From contig QVRM01000484.1 of assembly GCA_003439945.1 (NCBI GenBank), positions 930,001-994,000 of the forward strand: a stretch of DNA of 64,000 nucleotides, read 5' to 3'. This document shows, piece by piece, positions 1-10,117 of this stretch. The translations under genes and the position numbers were made by a program. The notes under the pieces were generated by a model, which was given only the letters and a program-made list of their open reading frames with translations, searched no databases and was not told the origin of the DNA. The first letter of the stretch is position 1; the number at the start of each line of letters is the position of its first letter. Origin of the DNA: Dermanyssus gallinae. Taxonomy: Eukaryota; Arthropoda; Arachnida; Mesostigmata; Dermanyssidae.

Positions 1-937
1 TATCCCTTCCGACCACATCCCAGGGTCCAATAGTTCTTTAAATTTGTTAGCTGCTATATTTATGTGAAAACTATTATAATATGCCTGGTTTATTCCTGAA
101 AGTTTTGTCACTTTAACGTCCACATCGTTACCCACAATCCGAGCTACATATTGTTGTATATCCTCACATGTATGTGACAAGCTGAGGCGGCTTACAAATA
201 GTGCTTTCATGCGAGGTCTTTCGGGCACGTCTTGAACGTCAACAACTTTCAGATCTGTCAGTTTGTTTGTGCCAGTTGTTGCACGTTGTTCACGATTCGT
301 CACGTGTCCTCCTCTTCCAACTGTCCGCCATGCATTCTTGCGTCCTCCACTTGGTGTGAACGTACCGTTGCGGCTTCCATGTTGTTTTGGCACGTCTTGA
401 ATACGCAGACGTCGAGGGGTCCCGGTGTTGATGCTTGCATGCGAACTTTGCTGAGTATTGTTTCTGCACATTTGTAGTGTTTGTTGTCGTTGCGGTGCTG
501 GGTGATTGTTGCTGGCCCGGACAGCTGGTGTTATGGCAATGGTGCTGCCAATATTGCCTGTGACTAACTTATTGACGGTTTTTGTTAGCTCGTCAATTTT
601 CTTTTTGAGTGAATGAAGATCGCTAAGGCAGCCACAGTTTGGTTTTACACTTGCGCTGTTAGTTGTCACAGTAACAGCTACTTCTTTCCAAAAGCATGAC
701 TTGCAGCTTGTAGTGTATCGATCAGGTATCTGGTATGCACAATGAGTATGAAGTGCTTTACTGCAGCCCTCACAAACAGTGCGGTCTTTTACTTGATGAA
801 TATCACCACCACAAGACACACATGGAGGGCCTGGGTTGCTCTCGATGTCTCCAGCCAGTAACAGCATAATTACAAGTGCCGTGGAACGAATGAGTTGTGT
901 CTTACTAAAGCATAGTCGAGGTAGATGCTTTAAAAAC
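1..937 (-). CDS. ORF1 protein of a CR1/L2-like non-LTR retrotransposon, with 2A motif and PHD-like finger (partial)
   Basis: The minus strand is open without stops from about 937 to the left edge, about 312 codons, and continues outside the window. In order the frame gives: a hydrophobic stretch (LVIMLLLA); the 2A motif GDIESNPGP at 852-826; a Cys/His cluster at 822-694 (CVSC, CEGC, HTHC, CKSC) spaced like a C4HC3 PHD finger; a short lysine-rich heptad-like segment (LKKKIDELTKTVNKL); a Gln/Asn/Thr/Arg-rich linker; and from about 213 to 1 a folded C-terminal domain beginning KALFVSRLS and reaching LLDPGMWSEG. ORF1 proteins of this layout are known from CR1/L2-type elements, where they act as RNA-binding chaperones in the retrotransposition RNP. 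2A makes the ribosome skip one peptide bond, so leader and ORF1p would be separate products. ORF2 is not in the window. The clade is inferred from architecture. Confidence 0.8.
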
Positions 938-1099
938 GCTTACCGTGTCATCTGTTGTGGTAAGTACTTTAGTTTGATGGTAGTTTGAACCACTTTGCGC
1001 GTTTGGCTGCAGTAGTACCTCTTTTGAAGTCAAGCTTTTCGTTAAAAAATACACCAATGCTAGGGCACACAAAAACTGCGTCCGTCTGGTGGCCGCCAT
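905..1099 (-). pseudogene. leader peptide of the 2A element, out of frame with it
   Basis: From an ATG at 1099-1097 (start MAATRRTQ) a 64-codon frame runs to a TAG at 907-905. It opens with a hydrophobic stretch (FLCALALVYFL) that looks like a signal peptide or membrane anchor. The frame carrying the 2A motif overlaps its end between 937 and 905, shifted by +1. A single indel would join them, placing a hydrophobic leader in front of 2A as in other 2A-bearing elements. Alternatives are an internal start at the Met codon 867-865, or a programmed shift near the T5A3 run at about 930-937. I cannot tell these apart. Confidence 0.5.
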
Positions 1100-1101
1100 C
1101 T
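1089..1101 (-). promoter_or_regulatory. YY1-like motif overlapping the leader start codon
   Basis: The minus strand reads CAAGATGGCGGCC here, a match to the YY1 consensus (AAGATGGCGGC, or GCCGCCATCTT on the other strand). The ATG is the putative ORF1 leader start and the context is also Kozak-like. Mammalian L1 has a YY1 site near its 5' end that fixes the transcription start. A similar role here is inference. The 5' end of the element was not located; it should lie just upstream. Confidence 0.4.
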
Positions 1102-2280
1102 TGCAGAGTGATGATTGTCCCCTAGGGGCATATACTGACACGTGACTAATGTTTGCAAACCCGGTGTGGCTTGAGTTCTTCTAAGTGCGACATGGGAAAC
1201 TGCTTCCTGTGCCAGTTGCTGCAAACCGCGTTTCGCGTAAAAAAAAAAATTAAAAAGGCTGTGGTGATAAAAAAAAAAAAAAAAAAAAAAAAAAAGGTAA
1301 ACTATTATGAAACCTATATAGAAGAAACCGGAGAGGGGACGGGCCAGAGGAGGCAGACATTGGACGAGCCGGCTACAAAACTGCCCACACAGGCCGAGTA
1401 CAATACCGCCCTAAAGAGACTCCGTGGACTTACTGCTATAAGCAAGTTGCAAGCGTAAAAAAATAATAGATGCGGTGGACGATAACATATAGAGCTTGCC
1501 GTATCAGATCGTCATGGCCAAGCGCCGAAGAGCTTCCTTGAAGACGTGCCATACCAGTTTAGTAAACAAAACGTTGAAATCTACGGGATTATAGACGGTG
1601 TCTGAGTGCAAACGTACGTATGGTTGCACGTACTGTAGTTATCGTATCATTACTGCTATTGATGCGCATGCTGCTTCTGCTGTTGCTGTTGTGCGTGCCG
1701 TCTTTATTCTCACTGTTACTGATGTAGAAGTTATTGCTATTGTTATGTTGTCGTTTGTTTTGCTACTGGCTGGGTCATAATTACGACGATAATTAAGTGA
1801 ACGAGCACATTCTTCTAATTAAGCTCATATCGCGTTTTGCTCCAGCCATGTGACTGCTGCCTTGCTTTGGCGTCTGTGTTGTGTAATGCACGTTCCGGAC
1901 GACTTTATTCAGCGACCTTCCCTTGAACGTTGCCGTTCTTCCCGTTGTTTCGGTGTTGTTGTTGTTGCTGCCGCTGCAACCGTCGCCGACGCATCCCCAC
2001 CACTACACAGCATCTACGAGTCATAATCAAACAGACACATTTCTAATCAACTGCATTCAGTGTTTTTCCTAATGAGTTTGGACATCGCTGTTGTTGTTCC
2101 TTGCCGTTCTTTATTTCTTGCTATATTATTTTAGTACATACAATATATATTAATAACATTACTACCGCCTATTTGGTTTCAACTATTACTGAGTTGCTGT
2201 TGTTGTCGTTGTTGTCAATGCTTACTAGAATCTAGTTTGTTTCCGTCACACTGGTGTTCTAACTAAGTCGCCGCTATCGT
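1102..2280. other. non-coding stretch with a 27-A run
   Basis: An uninterrupted run of 27 A lies at 1269-1295, preceded by a shorter A-rich patch at about 1239-1256. It could be the poly-A tail of a plus-strand retroposon or a plain microsatellite. The open frame across it (1153-1458) is Lys-rich only because of the A run and resembles nothing I know. From 1600 to 2280 the DNA is rich in GTT/GCT triplets with no convincing gene. Confidence 0.4.
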
Positions 2281-3385
2281 TATCGATTGACGAAGCAGCG
2301 CGACCATAACATGATGATGATGATGATGCCGGCGGCAATGTCGACGGGGACGTTGCGTTCGGCGCATGCGGAACCCTGTATCAGACCCTCCCTATCCGTT
2401 TGTTTGGGTAGGTCACGTTCATGCGACCATAAGTGACATTTCTGCTAGACCACCGCCGCCGCAGCCATTGTCGTTCATCATCATCATCATCATCATCATC
2501 AACATCATGACCACCACCACCGCCGCCGCCACTATTTCAACAGCACAATCAGCACCATCGGTGTCTCGGCATCATCACTCCCCCCTCGATTATCAGCATC
2601 ATTTGATCATCATCATCATCGTCTGCACCAGCATTCGTTGCTGCCGGCCGTATTGGCTGGTTAGTTGGTAGACGGCATTCTCTCTCTTTCCCTCTCTTTC
2701 GTCTTCGTTTCAAGGAAAAGTCTTCTCTGTTCTATGCGCGTCTCAGGTCTTCCCACAAGCCACCTTCCCACAAGCGGTCTACGACAATCAATAGCATCGG
2801 CGACGGTGGTAGTGGTGGTGATGGTAATGATGATGATGATGATGGTAGTCGTGTTGTTGGGGGCAGTGGGGCTCATCCTCACGTTGTGCAGGAAGGACAG
2901 GACCGCACATGGTGTGTGCGAGATGGACCTTCACACGCAGGGGCGACGCCAACCACGGCAGTAGTGGCAGCAGTAGCATCGTCGACATCACATTATCACC
3001 ACCAACAGCACCTCCCCAATCACCCCACTTCCACTACCACGACGGCTACCGACGCCATTACCCTGAAACCCATGGTCAACATCATCATCATCGTCGTCGT
3101 CGTCGTCATCATCATAATCGTTGTCACCGTCATTATCAACCAGGACAGGACGACAGAGATCGGCCTCGTCGGCTGTTGCACCAAGCGAGCTCCTTGCCAC
3201 TATCGGTTCCTGCGACTTCGGTTGTCGCTGCCACGAGGTCGGACATTTCTACGATAGCAGCAACAACAACGACAATAACGACAACAACAACGCCAATAAC
3301 AACAACAGCAACAACAGCAACAACAACACCAATAACAACAAAAGCAACAACAAAAACAACAACAACAACAACAACAACGACAAAG
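2281..3385. repeat. cluster of trinucleotide microsatellites
   Basis: Interrupted triplet repeats follow each other: (ATG)n near 2311-2328, (CAT)n at about 2475-2500, mixed (CAT/CCG) to 2620, (GGT/ATG)n at 2805-2850, (CAT/CGT)n at 3079-3120 and a long (AAC/CAA)n tract at 3258-3381. Both strands translate into poly-His, poly-Asp, poly-Thr or poly-Asn in several frames, as simple sequence does, so I call no gene. A low-complexity exon cannot be excluded. Confidence 0.8.
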
Positions 3386-4450
3386 ATGATGATGATGTTC
3401 ATATAGCATATAATGACCTCCGTCACCTAGCGCTCCTTCAATACGTTAAGTTTTTATAGTATCGCCAACAAATACAACATATATTTAATGAATGCATAAT
3501 ACTGGCTGCTAAAAGCGACACAGCATACGCCGGCACAACAGAAGCAACGTCGTAAAGCAGCTGTGCGAACCTACAAAAAGCGTCCAATGTCGCGTAAGCG
3601 GCGAGTGGCTGGTGGTTGGGTAATGTCTATGCATATGCGTAGCCCTCTGGCTTCCAGAGTTTCGTACAGCTGGAAAACGAACAGGCGCGGGAAACAGCGA
3701 TGGGAAAACAACAACACTGCAAACTGTTCCTCGTAGAAAAAGTTCAGGACAGGGTTTTCGGAGCTGTGTCCCGCCAGTTTTTGTTGCTGCGGTTTGGTTG
3801 GCAGCCGTGTGGCGTTGGGAACAAATGAGCACGCGCTGTGTTCAGGCTGCCGAGCTGCGAAAAACTCATTTCGGGAGGTCGACAAGTGCACAAACATACC
3901 ACCTACGTTGTCGACACACAAATATTATACAAGGGGAAGATGTGCCGGCGGGCTGTCGCATAAGTCTTCATTACGAATGACAACTCGAAGCTACTGAGTG
4001 CTGTTACGCTGTACGCCACACTACAATATTGCGCTCGACGCACTCGAAGAGAAACATGTTCGGAGTTTTGTGGCATTCCGTGGTTATCGCCGACAAGGTG
4101 AGAACAAAAAAGTTAAGAGGGAATGAAAGTCTAGGCATGAGCTCTGCCGGGAGCAGCTTTTTGTCACTAACACAACATTACACAGCTCTTTAAAAGCTGT
4201 TCACACAGCTCTTTAAAAGCTGATCTCGCAGTATGTTGTCTAAGCTGCCACTGGGAAATAATTGCTTAATTAAAAAACGCACAGAGGGCAATCATGAATG
4301 TGAAAAGAAAATTGTAAAGAGGAGAGGAAGAGTAAGAGAGAAAGGGGCACAATGTGGCAAAGGAGCTGACTTACGGTGGCTTAAAAGCAGCGAGGCATGG
4401 AAGGGTGTAATTGTAAATACACGTTTAAGTAGTGTCTGGCAAATAAGCTG
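3386..4450. other. no gene recognised; short direct repeat inside
   Basis: Open frames of 60-116 codons overlap on both strands at 3509-3997, but none shows a domain, start context or splice pattern I recognise. The only clear structure is a pair of 19-bp direct repeats at 4181-4221, listed separately. Confidence 0.4.
4181..4221. repeat. 19-bp direct repeat, two copies
   Basis: CACAGCTCTTTAAAAGCTG occurs at 4181-4199 and again at 4203-4221, 22 bp apart. Each copy has an inner near-palindrome (AGCT, then TTTAAA, then AGCT). It may be a small tandem duplication or a paired protein-binding site; nothing nearby indicates which. Confidence 0.7.
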
Positions 4451-4475
4451 TATATATATATATATATATATATAT
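4451..4475. repeat. (TA)n at the 3' border of the endonuclease-type retrotransposon
   Basis: A pure TA tract directly abuts the 3' end of the minus-strand element. Together with the TA tract at 7306-7321 it brackets the element, as expected if the insertion went into a TA microsatellite and left TA on both sides. Confidence 0.85.
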
Positions 4476-7305
4476 GAAAATAACTATAACGTGGGTTAAA
4501 GTTTATTTTTCGTATATTACAATATGCATGTGGGGCACATATTATAGAAGGTTAGCTATGCCAATGGGCCTAGCGGGTGTGCATTGTGACAATCACGTGT
4601 CCGCTTCGTCTAGGCTAGGCCGAGACCACTTCAGAAGAGTGCCACGAACGGATGCTGCGTTTCCACGTTGTACGTCAAGATCCAGACGTTGTTTAAAGAA
4701 GGACGACGATCTGCTATCACCGGTTGACATATTTAACATAGTGCCGACTTTGTGAATTAGCTGTCTGGTCCGAACACCAGGAGCACCCAAGGTCTCAAAC
4801 GCGAGAGGCCAGAATTCGTGGGGATACCCAATTGATGAGTATTTTCTTAGCTTGTTGGTCTCCGCAAGATGGGCTGCATAACCAGCTTCGGATGCGCCGC
4901 CACCGACCATAGAAGGTGCTAGGGAGTCGGTAACGGTTGCATCCCAAACCAGAATTTTGCCTCGCTCGAAGGGTGTAAGTGTCATCCCATCTGGACGCCT
5001 GCCGTCTTCCGCACAGAGGCCCGTGGGTTCAAGGATGCACGGACGACCGCATGACCTAAGGGCTCTGCTGAAGGTATCATTAATAGCGGCATGTCTAGAG
5101 CGTCGGCCTGCGCTGATGATACACGACAGGCCGTGATGTCCCAGTTTGTCGACGGGGTGACCACATTGACACCGATGCGGGCTAACTAGGTCTGTCCCTA
5201 GTCGTAGGCCTACTGCTATGCGAATCGTCTCGTCATCGAGAAGGGTACCTATGGGTGCACTGGGAAGTGCGTGTAACCAGGCGCCTGAATCCTTGGCGGA
5301 CACGGCGTTTAGGCGGGCTCTGGTCGTGTCGTCGGCAGCCTCATTAAAGAGACGTCGTTGTACCTCAGCGTGCAAAGGGGCGCTCCAGTCACGTTGGGAT
5401 AGTACGTTGTCAGGCCTGCCTCCGCAGCGGGCCTCAAGATTCTCCTGAAGCTGGGCTAAGCGGCTTCTAAACTGGCCGACTCCTGGTGTATCTAGAAGGG
5501 GGATTGCCCTGTTTTCTGCGTTTAGCATTGATGAGACTATGGCAGGACCGGCCAGGGTCTCCAAATTCGGAACCCCGAGGTCCCCTTTAGAGACGGGCAG
5601 TAATGCCTGTTGCCGTGCGCTAGATGGTAGAGATGTGTTTAGCAGGGCCTCGAGGGTAGACAGTGTCGATTCGTTGAGCGCTTGCAAGTCCTCGGCCCGA
5701 TTAGATAGGTCAGCTCCTCGAAGAAGATGGATAAGTCTTAAGGAAGAGAAAGAAGACCTGTGTAAGAAGAGTCCCCGATGAGCTTCTAGAAGAGGAAGGC
5801 GAGCGGCGGCATTTTCCAGTTTTAATCTCCAACGCTTGATTGCTGCTGTAAGCCCTTCGGGACGAAGTGGCACACCTAGTAGCTCCAGATCGTCCTTAGC
5901 GGTCACCTTGCAGCCGGGGAGGAGGTCCTGGAGTAACTGTATATCAGGTGAAGCCTCATGGGTAGAGCCAAGGATGCACACTTCGCATTTGGCAGGATTT
6001 AACTCCAACCCAGATGTTACACTGAAGTCAAGGACCCGTCGGATGTCCTCGGCTACCGTATGAACGTTTCCTCCTAATAGGCCATCGTCAAGGTACCAGA
6101 GGTTCAGTGGGCTCTTGAAGGAGTCTACTAGTTCCTTGATACCCAGACAAAACAGGGGTGGTGCTAAGGGGTCTCCCTGCTGCAGTCCGGTGGCGGACGA
6201 AATCACATGCTCAGGCAGAACCAGGTGGGAAGGATGCCGGTATGCCAGCCCGACGTGGTGTAATAGATGAGGGGCGTGGGATGCCTTCATCAGGTGATCG
6301 CGTCTCATACTGTTAAAAGCGTTTCTAAAATCAAGCTTTACAAGAACCCCTGGAGGTTCGCGCGAATCGAGAAAGGCACGAGTTGCGTGAATGGCTACCT
6401 CGGTCCCACCTGGCGTCGCAAATCCCAACTGATGTGCACCAGTTGCGTGAGAAATAATGGCTTTGTTGTGCTTGCATCCGATTTTCGCGGCGAGCCTGCG
6501 TAGTGTAGACGAACACGCAATTGGACGTACCGATCCGTCCTTTTTCATAAGAGCAAATAGTCTTGCGCCAAATATCAACGGTTGGAGGCAAGAAGGGGGG
6601 TTGCCCCAAAGTAGAATGTCTACAACCTTTGCCAATGCGGAAAGCAAATTAGCGGCGACGTCTTCGAGGGACGGGGAAAGAAGGTCCATTAACAACCGCG
6701 GCCTCATGAAGTCTAGCCCTGCGGCGGAGCTCTTGGAGAAGCTCTTAATAGCCACCTGAATATCTTCCTTTGATGTGACATAGGGCATAGGGGTTCTGAT
6801 CAATGTCGGCCATTCTAGGTTCTCGGGAGGCAATGGGTGTTGCTCTTGCAAGGCCTCTATACGGTCAATGCCGGGCGTTATCGTATCTGTAGACGCGATA
6901 AGTCTGGCGGCGCCAGAAACATCTCCTTCGGATAGTTTAATAATGGACTGGCGCACGGTATCATTCCGGAATGGTTTGGGAGCCGATACGCGAGAATGGG
7001 GAGTAGCAATCACGTCCGACAGGCGCATATCTCGGGAGAAATCGCGAAGGTTGTTGCGTATTATGACTGAGAGGGATGAAGCGTCGTTGCGGGCGCGGGG
7101 GAGTCGAAGGACGACGGGAGCAAAAGAGAAAAGACTATACCATGCTTCGACGTCGTTATCAGATGAAACTGCTGTGAGTACACGGGTAAGAGCTTCAGCC
7201 ACTTGTCTCCTGACTGATTTTGGTACGATTCGAATCAGCCTAGTTCGCCCCATAACAGCTTGAATATCCTCCAAGATTTGTGTCGGTTGCAAACGGGGGG
7301 GGCTC
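4476..7305 (-). mobile_element. non-LTR retrotransposon with restriction-like endonuclease, 5'-truncated, between (TA)n tracts
   Basis: On the minus strand the element runs from 7305 to 4476: one long ORF, then a 3' UTR of about 117 bp with an AATAAA signal, ending in (TA)n. There is no target duplication other than TA. A copy at 36.0-37.0 kb keeps an extra N-terminal region with a C2H2 finger, so this copy is probably truncated at its 5' end by incomplete target-primed reverse transcription. R4/Dong-type elements are known to insert into simple repeats (Dong into TAA repeats); a TA-repeat target here is inference from the flanks. Confidence 0.8.
4593..7305 (-). CDS. reverse transcriptase / PD-D restriction-like endonuclease polyprotein
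   Basis: About 900 codons are open up to a TGA at 4595-4593. Counting from the first in-frame Met, which lies upstream in the TA tract: a linker domain (RIVPKSVRRQV near residue 35-45, EAWYSLFSF near 63-71); RT with LVKLDFRNAFNS (331-342), GLQQGDPLAPPLF (383-395) and the catalytic YLDD (414-417); a thumb region; a Cys/His finger (CQC at 722-724, H732/H733, C738); and the endonuclease motif RRPDGMTL (779-786) with D798 in VWDATVTD. The PD-x15-D spacing and the preceding CCHC finger fit the R2/R4/NeSL-type enzymes that nick the target and prime reverse transcription from it. Catalytic residues are intact with no internal stop, so it decayed little or inserted recently. The N-terminal DNA-binding finger is missing; ATG codons just inside the element may not be a natural start. 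Confidence 0.85.
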
Positions 7306-7321
7306 ATATATATATATATAT
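7306..7321. repeat. (TA)n at the 5' border of the endonuclease-type retrotransposon
   Basis: This short TA tract is the upstream partner of the one at 4451-4475. The long open frame enters it and reads Ile-Tyr repeats, which is not real coding. Confidence 0.8.
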
Positions 7322-8110
7322 CAGTAGCAACCATTTGTGCATTTATATTAGCGCATATTTCATGTGGGCTAAAACTAGCGTTATGGGATATGATCGTCAG
7401 ACTTGTTACAATTTAACTACTTTCTGTTCTTACTGTGGCGATCTGCTTGATGTAAAGCAGCACCGCAATTTTCCGGGCTTGAGTTTGTTACTTCAATTGT
7501 TTGTTCTAGAATTGAAGTTCTTGTTACTATAAAAAATATTTGCAAAAAACGCGGATAATGTCTTGCATAGGCCACATACAAATGGTAAAAAAGACAATGA
7601 TGTTTACATAAGGTGGTGAGGATTAAGAATACTTTATAAGAATAATTATTAAAGACACATTAAGAACTGTTCAAATGCGACAGTACAAAACGATCTAGCA
7701 ACCACACCGGTGGAAATTTTAATACATTGCGTTAGGATCACGTTGTGAGACAACTAGGGTCGCGAATGGACGTAACTAGTGTAATTGTACGCATGCGCCA
7801 GCGCATGATAGAGGTGTGAAAAGCAGGCGGTAGTGTGTCCCGCCGAATTAAGGCGACGGAGCGTGTGAGAACATTATGGCATTCTCACTGCAACTCTTGG
7901 GGATTGAGGAGCGGCGAGGTGTACTCAGATTTCTGACTGCGAAAAGTGTTCAACCACCCGATATTCATCGCCGGATGGTGGCCGTGTACCGCGCAGATTC
8001 ATACTTTGCCGTGCTGCTCTGCTTTACTCTACTATATTACTAAAGCGACGGTATAATCGCTACTAGCTCGCAAATACGGCAAAATACGTACAGTTCAAAA
8101 GACGGTCACG
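7322..8110. other. no gene recognised
   Basis: AT-rich DNA between two retrotransposon copies. The frame at 7260-7532 begins in the TA tract and shows no domain. I see no RNA gene or repeat here. Confidence 0.4.
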
Positions 8111-9388
8111 GGCGAATAAAAAGAGCATTCCTCTGTTGTATATCATAATTTTATTTAACTCGTAACGGGGTTAACAATTGTCCCCTAGCGAACGTGACGA
8201 CAAACTACATCAGCCCTAGGTCCAGGCCTGGTGTAGACCACCTAGACAAGGTGCCAAGCACCGCCGTGGCGTTTCCACGTTGTATATCCAATGATAGCCT
8301 TTGCCGAAAAAAATCACCAGCGCGTGGGTCATCTGAGACACTTGCATATTTTAGTAATAACTCCCTCAGTAAATTTACCTGGGCCCCCTAAGGTTTCAAA
8401 GGCAAAAGGTCGAAAGTCCATAGAGTCTCCAATATGTGCATACCTCCGACACTTATTTCTTTCCGCATGCGAAACAGCATAACCAGCCTGGGTAGCGCCG
8501 TGACTGACCATTGAAGGTGCTAAAGAGTCAGACACGGTAGCGTCCCAGACAAGTGTCTTCCCACCTTCAAAAGCTGTTAGGGTCATCCCATCAGGTCGAC
8601 GAGAGTCGTCTGTGTACAAGCCTGCGGGTTCGAGAACACAAGGGTAGCCGGAAGACCTTAGAGCACGGGCTAGGGTATCATTTAACGCTGCATGTCTCGT
8701 CCTACGGCCTAAACTGCGGATGCAAGATAAGCCATGGTGACCAAGAGGCGAAACCTTTTCGCCACAGCTGCACTCATGTTCCTCGACTAGAGGGACTCCA
8801 AGGCGGAGGCCAACGCAGATCCTGACGACAAAGTCATCTAAGAGAGTTCCAACGGGAGCACTCGGTAGGGCATTGAGCCATGCACCACTAGATGCAACTG
8901 CTCGGAGCCGTGCTTTTTCCACCTCGTCTTCTGTTGAATTAAAAAGATTGGCGAGTTGTATATCCTCCAACGGCGCGGTCCAGCTTGCCTGGGAAGTAGG
9001 TTCTTCTGGAGGGGGTGCTCCAGTGCGTGCCAAGAGACACTCCTTAGAATCTTCTAGTAGAGAACGTAACCGCTTGACGGCTGGGAAGTTTAGTATCTTT
9101 GACGCCCTATGCCAGGTACTAGACATTGAAGCGACTACCGCGGGACCTGCGACCAAGACAGCGTCTGGAGTGCCTAGGCCTCCTTTTGCCACTGGCAGAA
9201 GGGCTTGTCTGCGGGCTGTCTCTGGTAAACTTAGGTTAAGTAAGGAAGACAGGGAGTTCAACGTGTGGGTGTTCAATTGTTCTAGAATATTTAAATCTTG
9301 CGTTAGGTCAATCCCACGAAGCAGGTGGTTTACCCGTGCTGTCGAGAAGCAAGACCTTAATAAGAACAATCCCCTGTGTGCACCTAAA
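8111..9388 (-). pseudogene. C-terminal half of a diverged relative of the endonuclease-type retrotransposon
   Basis: The minus strand matches the C-terminal part of the 4.6-kb ORF from about its residue 518 (AHRGLFLLRSCFS) to its end. It keeps the finger (CSCGEKVSPLGHHGLSC), the endonuclease motif RRPDGMTL and the following WDATVSD. Many substitutions show a separate lineage of the family. A frameshift near 8330-8350 moves the tail (FFRQRLSLDIQRGNA, then GTLSRWSTPGLDL) into another frame, ending at a TAG at 8207-8205. An AATAAA lies near 8150. RT motifs are absent, so the copy is 5'-truncated. No TA tract borders it. Confidence 0.8.
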
Positions 9389-9925
9389 TGACCCACTCCT
9401 CCTCTGTTGTGTTGTGTGACCCGAGTGCTTATGATCAAGCCAGAGCCATTTGATTGGCGAACAAATCAAACCAACTGCTTTAATTAATCTAGCATTAAAT
9501 ATTAGAAATCAATGTTAATAATATAAATCATGTAATCGATTGTCGTAAAAATAAAATGGTCGAAAAATTATAAACCAAAAAGAATATAAATAATTAAGAA
9601 GCCATCCAAATAAAAAATCTCATCTTGAAATGCTCGGTTAATTTTGTTGCGAACCAGAGTCGCTAAAACGAATCTCTTTGGCAAGACGAAACCTACAAAT
9701 GGATCACATTCGTTCTATTTTGCTGTACTTAAGTTATGTCTATGCAATAGGGATGTGAATAATTCGATAAAGTAGACTCTTCATACGCGCAGCAGCACAC
9801 GAATGCATGGCTAGTATTGTCGACCAAGAATTTTAGTTTCCCTCGCCAAAATTCAGCAGAACCAGCAAGAGCACCATTCAAAAAATACAGTGAAGAAGGA
9901 CTAGTATTGCAAGTATCTGGTTATA
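9389..9925. other. AT-rich stretch, nothing recognised
   Basis: No open frame of note, no RNA gene and no repeat seen; it separates the truncated retrotransposon from a probable SINE. Confidence 0.4.
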
Positions 9926-10117
9926 CTACCAGTCGACTGGACGGAGTAGGGGCTTGACCTGCAACCATAACGCAAAGGATCGAGAGTGCGATTCCAGCGC
10001 GACTTACCCACATCGAGCCCATATTTTCTTAACAAATACTGACCCTCCTATCGAGCCCATATTTTCTTACGATATGCCGGCCCCCCTTTCAGCCCAAATT
10101 TTCTTAGAATATACCGT
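9926..10117 (+). mobile_element. probable tRNA-derived SINE with tandem-repeat tail
   Basis: A tRNA-like head carries a possible A box around 9953-9966 (TGGACGGAGTAGGG) and a B-box-like AGTGCGATTCC at about 9995-10005, matching GGTTCGANNCC at 9 of 11 positions. It is followed by three tandem units of about 38 bp starting at 10013, 10051 and 10089. A Pol III head plus a short tandem tail is usual for SINEs. The A box is imperfect, so this is tentative; it is not a functional tRNA. Confidence 0.35.
10013..10117. repeat. 38-bp tandem repeat, about 2.7 units
   Basis: Units start at 10013, 10051 and 10089 and share a core reading TCGAGCCCATATTTTCTTA, with the third copy diverged (CAGCCCAAATTTTCTTAGA). 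They directly follow the tRNA-like head. Confidence 0.7.

Noticed and set aside
2366..3459. Poly-His, poly-Asn or poly-Thr proteins
   Set aside because: All six frames are open across the triplet repeats, so the openness reflects simple sequence and not coding.
4982..7263. Several plus-strand and short minus-strand frames within 4.9-7.3 kb
   Set aside because: They are shadows of the 900-codon RT-endonuclease frame.
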